Positions 7,130-13,199 of a stretch of DNA of 36,490 bases are shown piece by piece (within the stretch, counting starts at the first letter, position 1; the number at the start of each line of letters is the position of its first letter). Made by a program: the position numbers and the translations under genes. Under the pieces are notes generated by a model. The model was not told the DNA's origin, did not search any database, and saw nothing but the letters and a program-made list of their open reading frames with translations. Origin of the DNA: a virus. The stretch lies in IMG/VR virus record IMGVR_UViG_3300013126_000102, positions 1-36,490 of that record. One strand, 5' to 3'.

Positions 7130-7365
7130 GTAACATATATAAGCCCGGTGACTTTATAACAGATAGAGTTTTTCCTGGAGCAATCTATAAAATAACATCA
7201 GTTTACGATGGTTATTTTAATGTTAGACTTTTAGTTGTAGATCATAATGGTTTTTATGAAGATAATGAGTTAGGGGGTTTGTATAATAGATCTAATAGAG
7301 ATCCAGATATGGAAATAATGCATGTTATAGATTTAGATTCTAAAAAAATATGGATAACAAGATAG
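7126..7365 (+). CDS. Array member 10, GDF sub-family
   Basis: 79 residues opening MSNIYKPGDFITDRVFPGAI and closing IDLDSKKIWITR. The core P-G-D-F-I-x-D-x-x-F-P-x-x-(I/V)-(Y/F)-x-I is shared with member 12 at many positions. Its last 16 nt are also the first 16 nt of member 11, the first of five identical-length junctions. Confidence 0.8.
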   Translation: MSNIYKPGDFITDRVFPGAIYKITSVYDGYFNVRLLVVDHNGFYEDNELGGLYNRSNRDPDMEIMHVIDLDSKKIWITR

Positions 7366-7610
7366 AAAATATTGATGTAGGAACTTTTATAGTTGATGAT
7401 TCTTATCCAGACGCTGTATTTACAGTAACTAAGATAGATCCTCCTATATCTTTTAGCATGAAGCCTTACAAGCACAATGAGTATACAACAGAGGATTTTA
7501 GATATGCTAGATTCTATGATAGCTATACACCAGTTGTAAGACGTGACTTCATATATAGGGTAGTTTTTAGAGTAAAACTAGATAATAAAGAAATATGGAT
7601 ACCAAGATGA
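7350..7610 (+). CDS. Array member 11, GDF sub-family
   Basis: 86 residues opening MDNKIENIDVGTFIVDDSYP and closing KLDNKEIWIPR. GTFIVDDSYPDAVFTV replaces the GDF form but keeps the spacing. It starts within the last codons of member 10 in a 16-nt overlap and ends in another. Confidence 0.8.
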   Translation: MDNKIENIDVGTFIVDDSYPDAVFTVTKIDPPISFSMKPYKHNEYTTEDFRYARFYDSYTPVVRRDFIYRVVFRVKLDNKEIWIPR

Positions 7611-7870
7611 AAGATCTAAAGTCATTATGGTCACCTGGAGATTTTGTAAAAGATTTTTACTTTCCTGATAACGTCTTCTGTATTATAGATATACTTGAGC
7701 AAGCTGAAGATAACTTTAGATTAAACTTAGTAACTGTTGAAGATACTGGTGATACTAGTGACTTTAATTACGGAAAGGGAGATAGGGCCCGAAGAAGACT
7801 TAATGATCCAAGTTTATATAAAGTATGCAGATTAACCTTAGAAGAAGAGACAGTATGGATACCCACATAA
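7595..7870 (+). CDS. Array member 12, GDF sub-family
   Basis: 91 residues, the longest unit, opening MDTKMKDLKSLWSPGDFVKD and closing LTLEEETVWIPT. The start at 7595 makes the 16-nt overlap seen at the other junctions; an in-frame ATG at 7607 would give a 4-nt ATGA overlap instead. Either is possible. Confidence 0.8.
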   Translation: MDTKMKDLKSLWSPGDFVKDFYFPDNVFCIIDILEQAEDNFRLNLVTVEDTGDTSDFNYGKGDRARRRLNDPSLYKVCRLTLEEETVWIPT

Positions 7871-8124
7871 TATCTTGTGTTTACCTAGGAGGTGATTTTG
7901 TAAAAGATGATGTATTTGTGGGTAACGTTTTCCGTATCTCGCATGTATTTGATTTTGTTAAAAGGCCTCCTACACTATGCTTAGAGTGCATTGAATCTGA
8001 TCCCAAATCTGAGGATCTACAGTATAAAAAAGGACAGGTTATCTATAGAAATAAAACATCCGAGGGATTGTTTAAAGTACATAAGCTAACCTTAGAAAAC
8101 AAAACAATATGGATACGGAGGTAA
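7855..8124 (+). CDS. Array member 13, GDF sub-family
   Basis: 89 residues from the ATG at 7855, opening MDTHIISCVYLGGDFVKDDV and closing LTLENKTIWIRR. An in-frame ATG at 7825 exists, but 7855 gives the same 16-nt junction as the neighbours and places the family motif at the usual distance from the start. GGDFVKDDVFVGNVFRI is very close to member 12. Confidence 0.8.
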   Translation: MDTHIISCVYLGGDFVKDDVFVGNVFRISHVFDFVKRPPTLCLECIESDPKSEDLQYKKGQVIYRNKTSEGLFKVHKLTLENKTIWIRR

Positions 8125-8354
8125 AAAAGTATCCTGTGGGTACATTCTTAAAGGATCGTGTTCTAAAAAATACTGTATTTGAGATAATGCAGTATACTAG
8201 CTATGATATCGTTGAGATAGAAATAACATTCTTTAATGGTACTAATAAAAATAAATACAGGCATGCTAATCCATTAACATGGATTAGTGATCGAGATGTG
8301 TATGAAGTAAGAAAAGTATTAATAGAAGATAAGCTCATATGGATACCAATGTAA
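8109..8354 (+). CDS. Array member 14, GDF sub-family
   Basis: 81 residues opening MDTEVKKYPVGTFLKDRVLK and closing LIEDKLIWIPM. It is the last recognisable member. It overlaps by 16 nt with member 13 and with the unrelated gene at 8339. Confidence 0.8.
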   Translation: MDTEVKKYPVGTFLKDRVLKNTVFEIMQYTSYDIVEIEITFFNGTNKNKYRHANPLTWISDRDVYEVRKVLIEDKLIWIPM

Positions 8355-8650
8355 AAAACAAGACTAGAAAAACTGATGTAGAAATAACTAAAGATATTAT
8401 AAACACTATGTTTGTAATAGCTGAGTTAGATGTTACCGTTGATGATTTAACAGATAATAAGGATGATTGGTATAACCAATATACTATGACTCCTGAACAA
8501 GATGCTACCTGGACAGACTGGGCAATTAAGTACTTAAAGAAACATAAAGCTTGGAGTACAGCTAAGTGTCGCAAAGAATTTAGCTGGTTAAAACTAGCTT
8601 ATGGACTAAAAGTTATTTACCCTAAACAACAAGAATGTCATGAAGGTTAA
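8339..8650 (+). CDS. Hypothetical protein joined to the array by its 16-nt junction
   Basis: A 103-residue protein whose first residues, MDTNVKN, resemble those of member 14 (MDTEVKK), while the rest (MTPEQDATWTDWAIKYLKKH) is unrelated to the array. It has a tryptophan-rich, probably helical C-terminal half. Its start lies inside the last 16 nt of member 14. It looks like a gene whose 5' end came from the array. Function unknown. Confidence 0.7.
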   Translation: MDTNVKNKTRKTDVEITKDIINTMFVIAELDVTVDDLTDNKDDWYNQYTMTPEQDATWTDWAIKYLKKHKAWSTAKCRKEFSWLKLAYGLKVIYPKQQECHEG

Positions 8651-8876
8651 TGGAGATAAGATTGTAAATGCTGTAATAGCTTTATTGTTTCTCGCGTGTG
8701 TTGTACAGTTTGTACTTATTTATTATAAGTACAAGGACAAAGAAATTACCCCGGGCAAACCCTGGAGAGAAGTATGTTTAGATAACAACATTGATACTAA
8801 TACAGTAGGTACTACTTCAGATCCTACTGATGAAGAACTATTAGAGTATGAAAGAGCTACTAGAGAAACTGATTAA
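8640..8876 (+). CDS. Small membrane protein, N-terminal anchor
   Basis: 78 residues. A hydrophobic segment at about residues 9-28 (IVNAVIALLFLACVVQFVLI) is followed by a basic stretch (YYKYKDKE) and an acidic tail. With few positive charges before the segment and several after it, the C-terminal part should be cytoplasmic. It overlaps the gene at 8339 by 11 nt. Function unknown. Confidence 0.65.
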   Translation: MKVNGDKIVNAVIALLFLACVVQFVLIYYKYKDKEITPGKPWREVCLDNNIDTNTVGTTSDPTDEELLEYERATRETD

Positions 8877-8988
8877 GGATATGGAAAACCTGAGAAATAA
8901 CAGGACGGTGCCATATCTAAACCCGTATAAGGGTATTGACGATTGTATAGAGATAGTACAACGGGAACTTAAAAAGTATGATAAATAA
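8848..8988 (+). CDS. Small protein, 46 residues
   Basis: A short frame opening MKELLEKLIKDMENLRNNRT and ending VQRELKKYDK. It begins inside the 3' end of the membrane-protein gene and overlaps the next start by 11 nt, the same packing as its neighbours. An inner ATG at 8881 would give 35 residues. It fills what would otherwise be the only 100-nt gap in this stretch. The protein is basic and probably helical. Confidence 0.55.
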   Translation: MKELLEKLIKDMENLRNNRTVPYLNPYKGIDDCIEIVQRELKKYDK

Positions 8989-9202
8989 CTTACCCATTAT
9001 CTCGGATAAGATAGTATTTACCCGGGTTAAACACCAGTGCGTGTGCTGTCAAAGAAATATACCTGAAAAAGAGTACATGAGAGTTATTAATTTTAGGTAT
9101 AACACAGGTATAAGAGTTTATATCTGCAGATTTTGTAATGATAATAACAAGGACTTACCTGTATTTCAAGAACGTCCTATTAAAAAACCCAAAAAGAAAT
9201 GA
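8978..9202 (+). CDS. Zinc-ribbon small protein
   Basis: 74 residues with two Cys pairs, CVCC near residue 21 and CRFC near residue 50, about 25 residues apart, fitting a treble-clef or ribbon zinc site. The C-terminus is basic (RPIKKPKKK), which suits nucleic acid binding. ATGA overlap with the next gene. No family recognised. Confidence 0.7.
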   Translation: MINNLPIISDKIVFTRVKHQCVCCQRNIPEKEYMRVINFRYNTGIRVYICRFCNDNNKDLPVFQERPIKKPKKK

Positions 9203-9447
9203 GTAAATATTGTATAGTATCTACTATAGACTTAATGAGTGTTAGAAATAAAGAACTCTTTAACAAAGAAGAGTATGTTGAGCATGAAATCGTTATTTTT
9301 AAGTCTGATGTAACTGCGTTTAGGGAAAATGGTGTAGATGAAGGTATGGCCATTGACCCTAATAAATGCTGTGTATACTTAAAAAGCGGAGAAGCTTTTA
9401 TTATAAACACACCTTATGCTGAAATAAAGAAAATGTTTATACCATGA
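9199..9447 (+). CDS. Hypothetical protein, 82 residues
   Basis: Opens MSKYCIVSTIDLMSVRNKEL in an ATGA overlap with the zinc-ribbon gene. The protein alternates beta-like and helical stretches and has a CC pair at about residue 57. A 28-nt gap separates it from the next gene. Function unknown. Confidence 0.65.
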   Translation: MSKYCIVSTIDLMSVRNKELFNKEEYVEHEIVIFKSDVTAFRENGVDEGMAIDPNKCCVYLKSGEAFIINTPYAEIKKMFIP

Positions 9448-9475
9448 AGTACCCACTAACCAATATCAAGTAACT

Positions 9476-9937
9476 ATGACACCAACTAAGCAAACAGTTT
9501 ATGTACCTGTAAAGGTAGAAGATAGGAGAACTCCTGAGTTTTATAGAGATAGATTATTTCTTTTGAGAGGAGAAGTAAGGGATGTTGGAGATTATATGGG
9601 TGATAATGTTTTCTACTCACAAACAGATACAAAAACAACTCAAGAAGTAACTCAGTGGCTTAGCCCACAAGAAGGCTACTTCTTCACACCTGAGCAGCTT
9701 AATGAGTACACAAAGGAGGTAATTAAAGAAGCTCTTGCGACTGCTGCTGAGAAAGCTAAAGTTGTTGAAGAAGAGCTAGGTGATAATGAGCTTAGAGAAA
9801 CACCTATTAGTACGTTTCAATCCCATAGTTTTACTGCGGATAAGGGGTATGAAGAGTGCTCTTATTACAGATATACAAGCTCAAAAGAATCAATCACCAA
9901 CACCTTTGAACAAACCTTTAATAAATTTAAGCTATGA
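9476..9937 (+). CDS. Hypothetical protein, 153 residues
   Basis: Opens MTPTKQTVYVPVKVEDRRTP. The middle has WLSPQEGYFFTPEQLNEYTK followed by an alanine/glutamate-rich helix that may form a short coiled coil. The motif 'eGYVFTPEELxxLxxxxxxxA' is common in Bacteroidetes phage and prophage proteins, from memory. It ends in an ATGA overlap with the next gene and probably acts with it. Confidence 0.7.
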   Translation: MTPTKQTVYVPVKVEDRRTPEFYRDRLFLLRGEVRDVGDYMGDNVFYSQTDTKTTQEVTQWLSPQEGYFFTPEQLNEYTKEVIKEALATAAEKAKVVEEELGDNELRETPISTFQSHSFTADKGYEECSYYRYTSSKESITNTFEQTFNKFKL

Positions 9938-10284
9938 CCACAAGAGTAAACTTTGAGATAGCAAAATTGCTAAAAGAGAAGGGGTTTGAGCAAAATGCTA
10001 TGAAATACATTAATCAAGCAACGATGGAAGGGACTGTTGTTTTTCCAACCATCGGTGAAGTAGTAATGTGGCTGTATAAGAAGCATGGGATTTGGATTAG
10101 TGTTGACATAGTTGATAATACTACTGAATTTTATTTCTACCCTACTATTACTACTTGCAAAGAAAGAGAATATCACGATGAGGATATGACTGACCAAGCA
10201 AGGCAACATTATGGTGAGGAATCTAAAACACCAACTGAAGCCTACTTAGCAGGTATTGAATACACACTTGAAAAGTTAATCTAA
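9934..10284 (+). CDS. Conserved Bacteroidetes phage protein of unknown function
   Basis: 116 residues opening MTTRVNFEIAKLLKEKGFEQ. The sequence PTIGEVVMWLYKKHGIWISV and the end TPTEAYLAGIEYTLEKLI match a widespread small protein of Bacteroidetes phages and conjugative elements, recognised from memory. The family has no assigned biochemical role. It is coupled to the gene at 9476. Confidence 0.75.
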   Translation: MTTRVNFEIAKLLKEKGFEQNAMKYINQATMEGTVVFPTIGEVVMWLYKKHGIWISVDIVDNTTEFYFYPTITTCKEREYHDEDMTDQARQHYGEESKTPTEAYLAGIEYTLEKLI

Positions 10285-10321
10285 TGGGTATCTGGATTTG
10301 GGCTGATTAAAAATTAATAAC

Positions 10322-10699
10322 ATGAAAAAAGTATTAACCTTAATGTTGTTACTTGTATGTAGTATTACGTACTCACAAGTAACAATGAAAGCTACTAGTA
10401 TCACCGTTGGTACTAGAGCTAATTCTTATTCAGAAGTGGTCTTTGGTGAAACGGAGTATGATATTAACATACCGGTACACGTTACCAAAGATGATGTTGT
10501 ACATATTTACTCTAAGGAAGACCAGGTTTATTATAAAACCAGTCTTACTAAAAAAGGAGATAATGGAGATTTAACTTGGACTGCTATAGACCAAGATGGT
10601 GACCGCTGCACTATGTATTTAATGACGGTAGACGGGCAATCTTATCTACTAATAGAGTTTGCTAACATTGCCTGGTATTACGGATTAGAAAATTACTAG
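10322..10699 (+). CDS. Exported protein with signal peptide
   Basis: 125 residues with a clear signal peptide: basic MKK, hydrophobic core LTLMLLLVCSI, and cleavage after TYS before Gln20, the usual flavobacterial YSQ pattern. The mature part is about 106 residues and beta-rich, without a lipobox cysteine. It would be released to the periplasm. In a phage early region such a protein may block superinfection or alter the envelope, which is inference. A 37-nt gap precedes it. Confidence 0.75.
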   Translation: MKKVLTLMLLLVCSITYSQVTMKATSITVGTRANSYSEVVFGETEYDINIPVHVTKDDVVHIYSKEDQVYYKTSLTKKGDNGDLTWTAIDQDGDRCTMYLMTVDGQSYLLIEFANIAWYYGLENY

Positions 10700-10700
10700 T

Positions 10701-10994
10701 ATGAAAGCTTACAATAAGGGAGAAAAGACCCGGTTTACTGTGTACCAAGACGTACAAGTAGATGTTGAAGTAGATTTTAGTGTAGAAGAGGTTATGGAAG
10801 CTGTGCAGGATGACCCTGAAGCTCTAGTTAAGATGAGAGAACTTTTAGGGGTATCCCCTGAGTTAATCTGTGAGGATTTTACGGATACCCAAAATAGATT
10901 ATTTCATCTTATTAAACAGAGTTATAGACTTTCTGTAGAAGATGAAGATCTTATTATAAGTTTGTCAGAGAAGTATAATTATTTAAAAGACTAG
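10701..10994 (+). CDS. Hypothetical acidic protein, 97 residues
   Basis: Opens MKAYNKGEKTRFTVYQDVQV. A beta-like start (TVYQDVQVDVEVDF) leads into a helical, acidic remainder. The pattern of a V-rich strand followed by 'EEVMEAVQDDPEAL' is common in small phage proteins. It lies 1 nt after the exported protein and 1 nt before the next gene. Function unknown. Confidence 0.7.
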   Translation: MKAYNKGEKTRFTVYQDVQVDVEVDFSVEEVMEAVQDDPEALVKMRELLGVSPELICEDFTDTQNRLFHLIKQSYRLSVEDEDLIISLSEKYNYLKD

Positions 10995-10995
10995 T

Positions 10996-11307
10996 ATGGC
11001 TGAAAATTATTATTTAGTAGAGCAGAACAAGGACTATGTATATGTTATTGTTGTAGATGATAACACTTATACACTTAAGAGAACTCATTCAGGTACCTGG
11101 ACCGAGCAAGCTAAGGGTGTTGCTGTAATAACTATTGTTGATGACGGTGACGGTATTACCATTAAGTTTGATAAAGCTAAACCCAGTAAAATGGATTATG
11201 CTAAGCAAAGAGAACTTCAGTTATTACTTACCTTTATTCAGTTACACTCACCTGTAGATGATTCTTTAACAATTCACGGACCTGTGCCGTATTGTATAGA
11301 GTTATAA
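10996..11307 (+). CDS. Hypothetical beta-rich protein, 103 residues
   Basis: Opens MAENYYLVEQNKDYVYVIVV. The first 55 residues look like a series of strands, followed by a helix (MDYAKQRELQLLLTFIQLH). No cysteines apart from one near the end, and no membrane segment. The putative promoter for the next gene starts directly after its stop. Function unknown. Confidence 0.65.
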   Translation: MAENYYLVEQNKDYVYVIVVDDNTYTLKRTHSGTWTEQAKGVAVITIVDDGDGITIKFDKAKPSKMDYAKQRELQLLLTFIQLHSPVDDSLTIHGPVPYCIEL

Positions 11308-11309
11308 CT

Positions 11310-11317
11310 TATATTTG
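11310..11317 (+). promoter_or_regulatory. Possible -7 promoter box
   Basis: TATATTTG is a perfect TAnnTTTG box and lies 19 nt before the ATG at 11337. The nearest TTG (11292-11294) is only 15 nt upstream, closer than at the other promoters, so the -33 element is poor. Confidence 0.45.
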
Positions 11318-11336
11318 TAAAACTAAAAAACCAATT

Positions 11337-11609
11337 ATGAAATTACACGGAAAAAGAATTCTCATTGAGAAGCCTGTTAAACCTGAGTCTCAGGTAATCT
11401 TAACTCCAGAATCTGAAGCCAGCATGGAGAAAGAATGGATGAAAAGCTGGACTAAGCTTAATGTATATGCAGTAGGTGCAGATTGTACTAATGTTAAAGA
11501 AGGTGATTTAGTATATGTAGGAAACGCTCTTGCTAATGCTGAGATCATTGACATTGACGGTGCACTATACTTCTTGGTTAACGAGGCTGCTGTTTGTATT
11601 ACTTGGTAA
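11337..11609 (+). CDS. GroES-like co-chaperonin
   Basis: 90 residues from the ATG at 11337. Features of the GroES barrel are in order: MKLHGKRILIEK as the first strand, a mobile-loop-like segment with ILTPESEASMEKEWMK, then WTKLNVYAVGADCTNVKEGD (as in G-x-V-x-A-V-G and V-K-x-G-D), LVYVGNALANAEIIDIDGA and LYFLVNEAAVCITW. Phage co-chaperonins such as T4 gp31 adapt host GroEL for capsid folding. Assignment rests on this pattern alone. Confidence 0.6.
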   Translation: MKLHGKRILIEKPVKPESQVILTPESEASMEKEWMKSWTKLNVYAVGADCTNVKEGDLVYVGNALANAEIIDIDGALYFLVNEAAVCITW

Positions 11610-11610
11610 T

Positions 11611-11919
11611 ATGAAAGTAGAATATAGAAATAGATATGATGACTTAATAACCTTTGAGAAAAAAGGCGATACTGTAGAGATGACAGGCATAGGTGAGCAT
11701 TACCGTTTAGGTGGCTGGCCTGGTGAAAGAGGTATGCCTAAAGATAAATTCTCTATGATTGACCCTAGTGGTGGTCCTTATATTACAGCACAAGCTGAAT
11801 GGCACGGTGAAGAAATTACCGGTACAGATATGGGGGCATTCTCAGAAAAATGGAAAGGTTTAAAAATTGAGTATATTACCGTAGAAGGTAGTGTTGCAAC
11901 GTTACATTTATGTCATTAA
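11611..11919 (+). CDS. Hypothetical protein, 102 residues
   Basis: The start MKVEYRNRYDDLITFEKKGD at 11611, one base after the preceding stop, is preferred over an in-frame ATG 27 codons upstream inside the GroES-like gene. The protein is beta-rich with several glycines (RLGGWPGERGM). It overlaps the next gene by 10 nt. Function unknown. Confidence 0.7.
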   Translation: MKVEYRNRYDDLITFEKKGDTVEMTGIGEHYRLGGWPGERGMPKDKFSMIDPSGGPYITAQAEWHGEEITGTDMGAFSEKWKGLKIEYITVEGSVATLHLCH

Positions 11920-12257
11920 CAGAACAAGATTACCAAGATAGAGTAAAGATTGCTACTCTAGTTGTGTGGTTGCAGATGGCAGTGTTTGCTGCAGATGAAA
12001 CAATGCACATTGCGTGGTTTAATAGGCACAAGACTAAGAATGTTTTAAATAACTTTAATGATACCGTTGTTAAGGAACACGGTAAATTACTGAAAGCATT
12101 CTGGGATATGCCTGATCAAATAGATATGCCTGATGTATGCAACAGGTTAACTAAATTTGCAGAACTCCTAACCGATATGGATTATGCGGAGATGCAGGAT
12201 TGCATAGAACTAATTGAAAAATATTTAAAAGAAAAAAGAAATGGTAACACTAACTGA
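11910..12257 (+). CDS. Hypothetical helical protein, 115 residues
   Basis: Opens MSLTEQDYQDRVKIATLVVW. The protein appears all-helical and contains several His, Asp and Trp residues (ADETMHIAWFNRHK). Such an arrangement could bind metal, but no known motif is complete. It overlaps the next gene by 17 nt. Confidence 0.65.
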   Translation: MSLTEQDYQDRVKIATLVVWLQMAVFAADETMHIAWFNRHKTKNVLNNFNDTVVKEHGKLLKAFWDMPDQIDMPDVCNRLTKFAELLTDMDYAEMQDCIELIEKYLKEKRNGNTN

Positions 12258-12549
12258 TGTTATGGTATTAGCAGGTGCTGGTCTAGTAGGCGGTATCTGC
12301 ATTGGATTGCTTATAAGAAGTAAGCAAATTCAAAATCTTAAAGATGAGGTTACTTCTGGTGACAACTCTTACATGAATCTAATAGATAAATATATGGATA
12401 TAAGCAGTTCATATAGAAGTCTCATGTTAGCTAATGCTAAGAACAAGCTCGCTAAGAAGTCACCTGGAAGACCTAAAGGAAGTACTAATAAACCTAAGAG
12501 CAATGTCAAACCAACTACCCGTAAGTATACGCGCAAAAGTAGTAAATAA
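12241..12549 (+). CDS. Membrane-anchored protein with AT-hook-like tail
   Basis: 102 residues. A glycine-rich hydrophobic segment at about residues 6-25 (DVMVLAGAGLVGGICIGLLI) is followed by RSK and a linker. The last 35 residues are strongly basic and hold SPGRPKGSTNKP, an AT-hook core (GRP) like that of HMGA proteins, then TTRKYTRKSSK. This predicts a membrane-tethered protein whose cytoplasmic tail binds AT-rich DNA. It overlaps the next gene by 47 nt. Confidence 0.7.
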   Translation: MVTLTDVMVLAGAGLVGGICIGLLIRSKQIQNLKDEVTSGDNSYMNLIDKYMDISSSYRSLMLANAKNKLAKKSPGRPKGSTNKPKSNVKPTTRKYTRKSSK

Positions 12550-12877
12550 GAATCTAGAGATAGATCCGTTAGGATCTGCTAAGCTAGGTCTATTTATTAA
12601 AGGATTGCAAGAAGGTGATACAGTTATCATTACTTATGAAACACAAACCTCTGATGCTAGTTATGCACAGATGAGCAAAGTGCATAAGCATATTAGAGAA
12701 CTAGCTAACTATACCGGTGATTCATTTGAAGATATGAAAATGCAGGTAAAGCTAAGAGCTGGCTTGTGCAGTGCTTCAGAATGTAAATCTTTTGCTGAAT
12801 GTAGCAAAGAAGAATTAAGCTTGGCTATTCAGGCGTCGATTGAGATTGGGGAGCTTGTGGGTTTTTCTCTGTATTAA
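12503..12877 (+). CDS. Hypothetical protein, possible recombination-associated family
   Basis: 124 residues from the ATG at 12503; a start at 12434 would be wholly inside the preceding gene. The centre, SYAQMSKVHKHIRELANYTG and DSFEDMKMQVKLRAGLC, then KSFAECSKEELSLAIQASIE, forms a conserved-looking helical unit that resembles proteins found near phage recombination genes (NinB-like), from memory and with low certainty. Its 3' end overlaps the minus-strand gene at 12825-13175 tail to tail by 53 nt. Confidence 0.7.
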   Translation: MSNQLPVSIRAKVVNKNLEIDPLGSAKLGLFIKGLQEGDTVIITYETQTSDASYAQMSKVHKHIRELANYTGDSFEDMKMQVKLRAGLCSASECKSFAECSKEELSLAIQASIEIGELVGFSLY

Positions 12878-13175
12878 CTGATTCTCCTGACTCAATATCG
12901 TAGGTAGTTTTTTTAATCTTACCTTGCTTGCGAGCAGCTTCTTCAATTATGTATGAGAGTCCAAACAAGACTTTAAATTTGAAATATTCATGATCAGAAT
13001 CATCAACTTCTTTATCATTAATTCTTGTAACAAGATCCTTTAAAGTTTCAGGATCTTTTGGTAGACTATCCACAATAAACTTATTAATGTGGGCATATAG
13101 ACCGGCAGGGACATCTATGGTAATAATTGAGTTTTCTTCTATAATTTCAATATCAACAGTTTTGTTTGGATTCAT
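12825..13175 (-). CDS. Isolated minus-strand hypothetical protein
   Basis: 116 residues opening MNPNKTVDIEIIEENSIITI, with a beta-like start, a helical centre (FKVLFGLSYIIEEAARKQGK) and a disordered Ser/Gln/Pro tail. It is the only minus-strand gene before 35005. It lies between convergent and divergent neighbours, and its start is 24 nt from that of UDG on the other strand. The good coding character argues against a shadow ORF, although its 3' 53 nt do overlap a real gene. Function unknown. Confidence 0.7.
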   Translation of the reverse strand: MNPNKTVDIEIIEENSIITIDVPAGLYAHINKFIVDSLPKDPETLKDLVTRINDKEVDDSDHEYFKFKVLFGLSYIIEEAARKQGKIKKTTYDIESGESVNTEKNPQAPQSQSTPE

Positions 13176-13192
13176 AACTCTAAATTTATTTG
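13161..13192 (+). promoter_or_regulatory. Possible promoter for UDG in the divergent gap
   Basis: TTTATTTG at 13185-13192 differs from TAnnTTTG at one position and ends 7 nt before the UDG ATG; TTTG at 13165-13168 could serve as the -33 element. On the minus strand the same gap reads TATATTAG upstream of the other gene. Both transcripts could start in these 24 nt. Confidence 0.35.
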
Positions 13193-13199
13193 CTAATAT

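Larger units (their letters stand above)
5164..8354 (+). repeat. Tandem array of 14 diverged small paralogous genes
   Basis: Fourteen consecutive ORFs of 64-91 residues follow each other with 4-nt or 16-nt overlaps and one 2-nt gap. Nearly all end in the pattern (L/I/V)-(D/E)-x-(K/x)-x-(I/V/L)-(W/F/I)-(I/L), as in LDNKEIWIPR, LENKTIWIRR, LDDKQIFIRL and LENITLFIKR. Three sub-families occupy separate blocks: members 1-4, members 5-8 with an N-terminal (K/Q)WF, and members 9-14 with G(D/T)F-x-x-D. DNA identity between units is low except at the junctions, so the duplications are old. Confidence 0.8.

Noticed and set aside
5164-8354. CRISPR or simple DNA repeat explanation for the small-gene array
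   Set aside because: Units are 195-276 nt coding genes with low DNA identity; only the 16-nt junctions repeat, and no constant repeat with variable spacers is present.
12434-12502. Longer N-terminus for the gene at 12503
   Set aside because: The extra 23 residues would lie inside the AT-hook gene and have no family look; the ATG at 12503 is sufficient.
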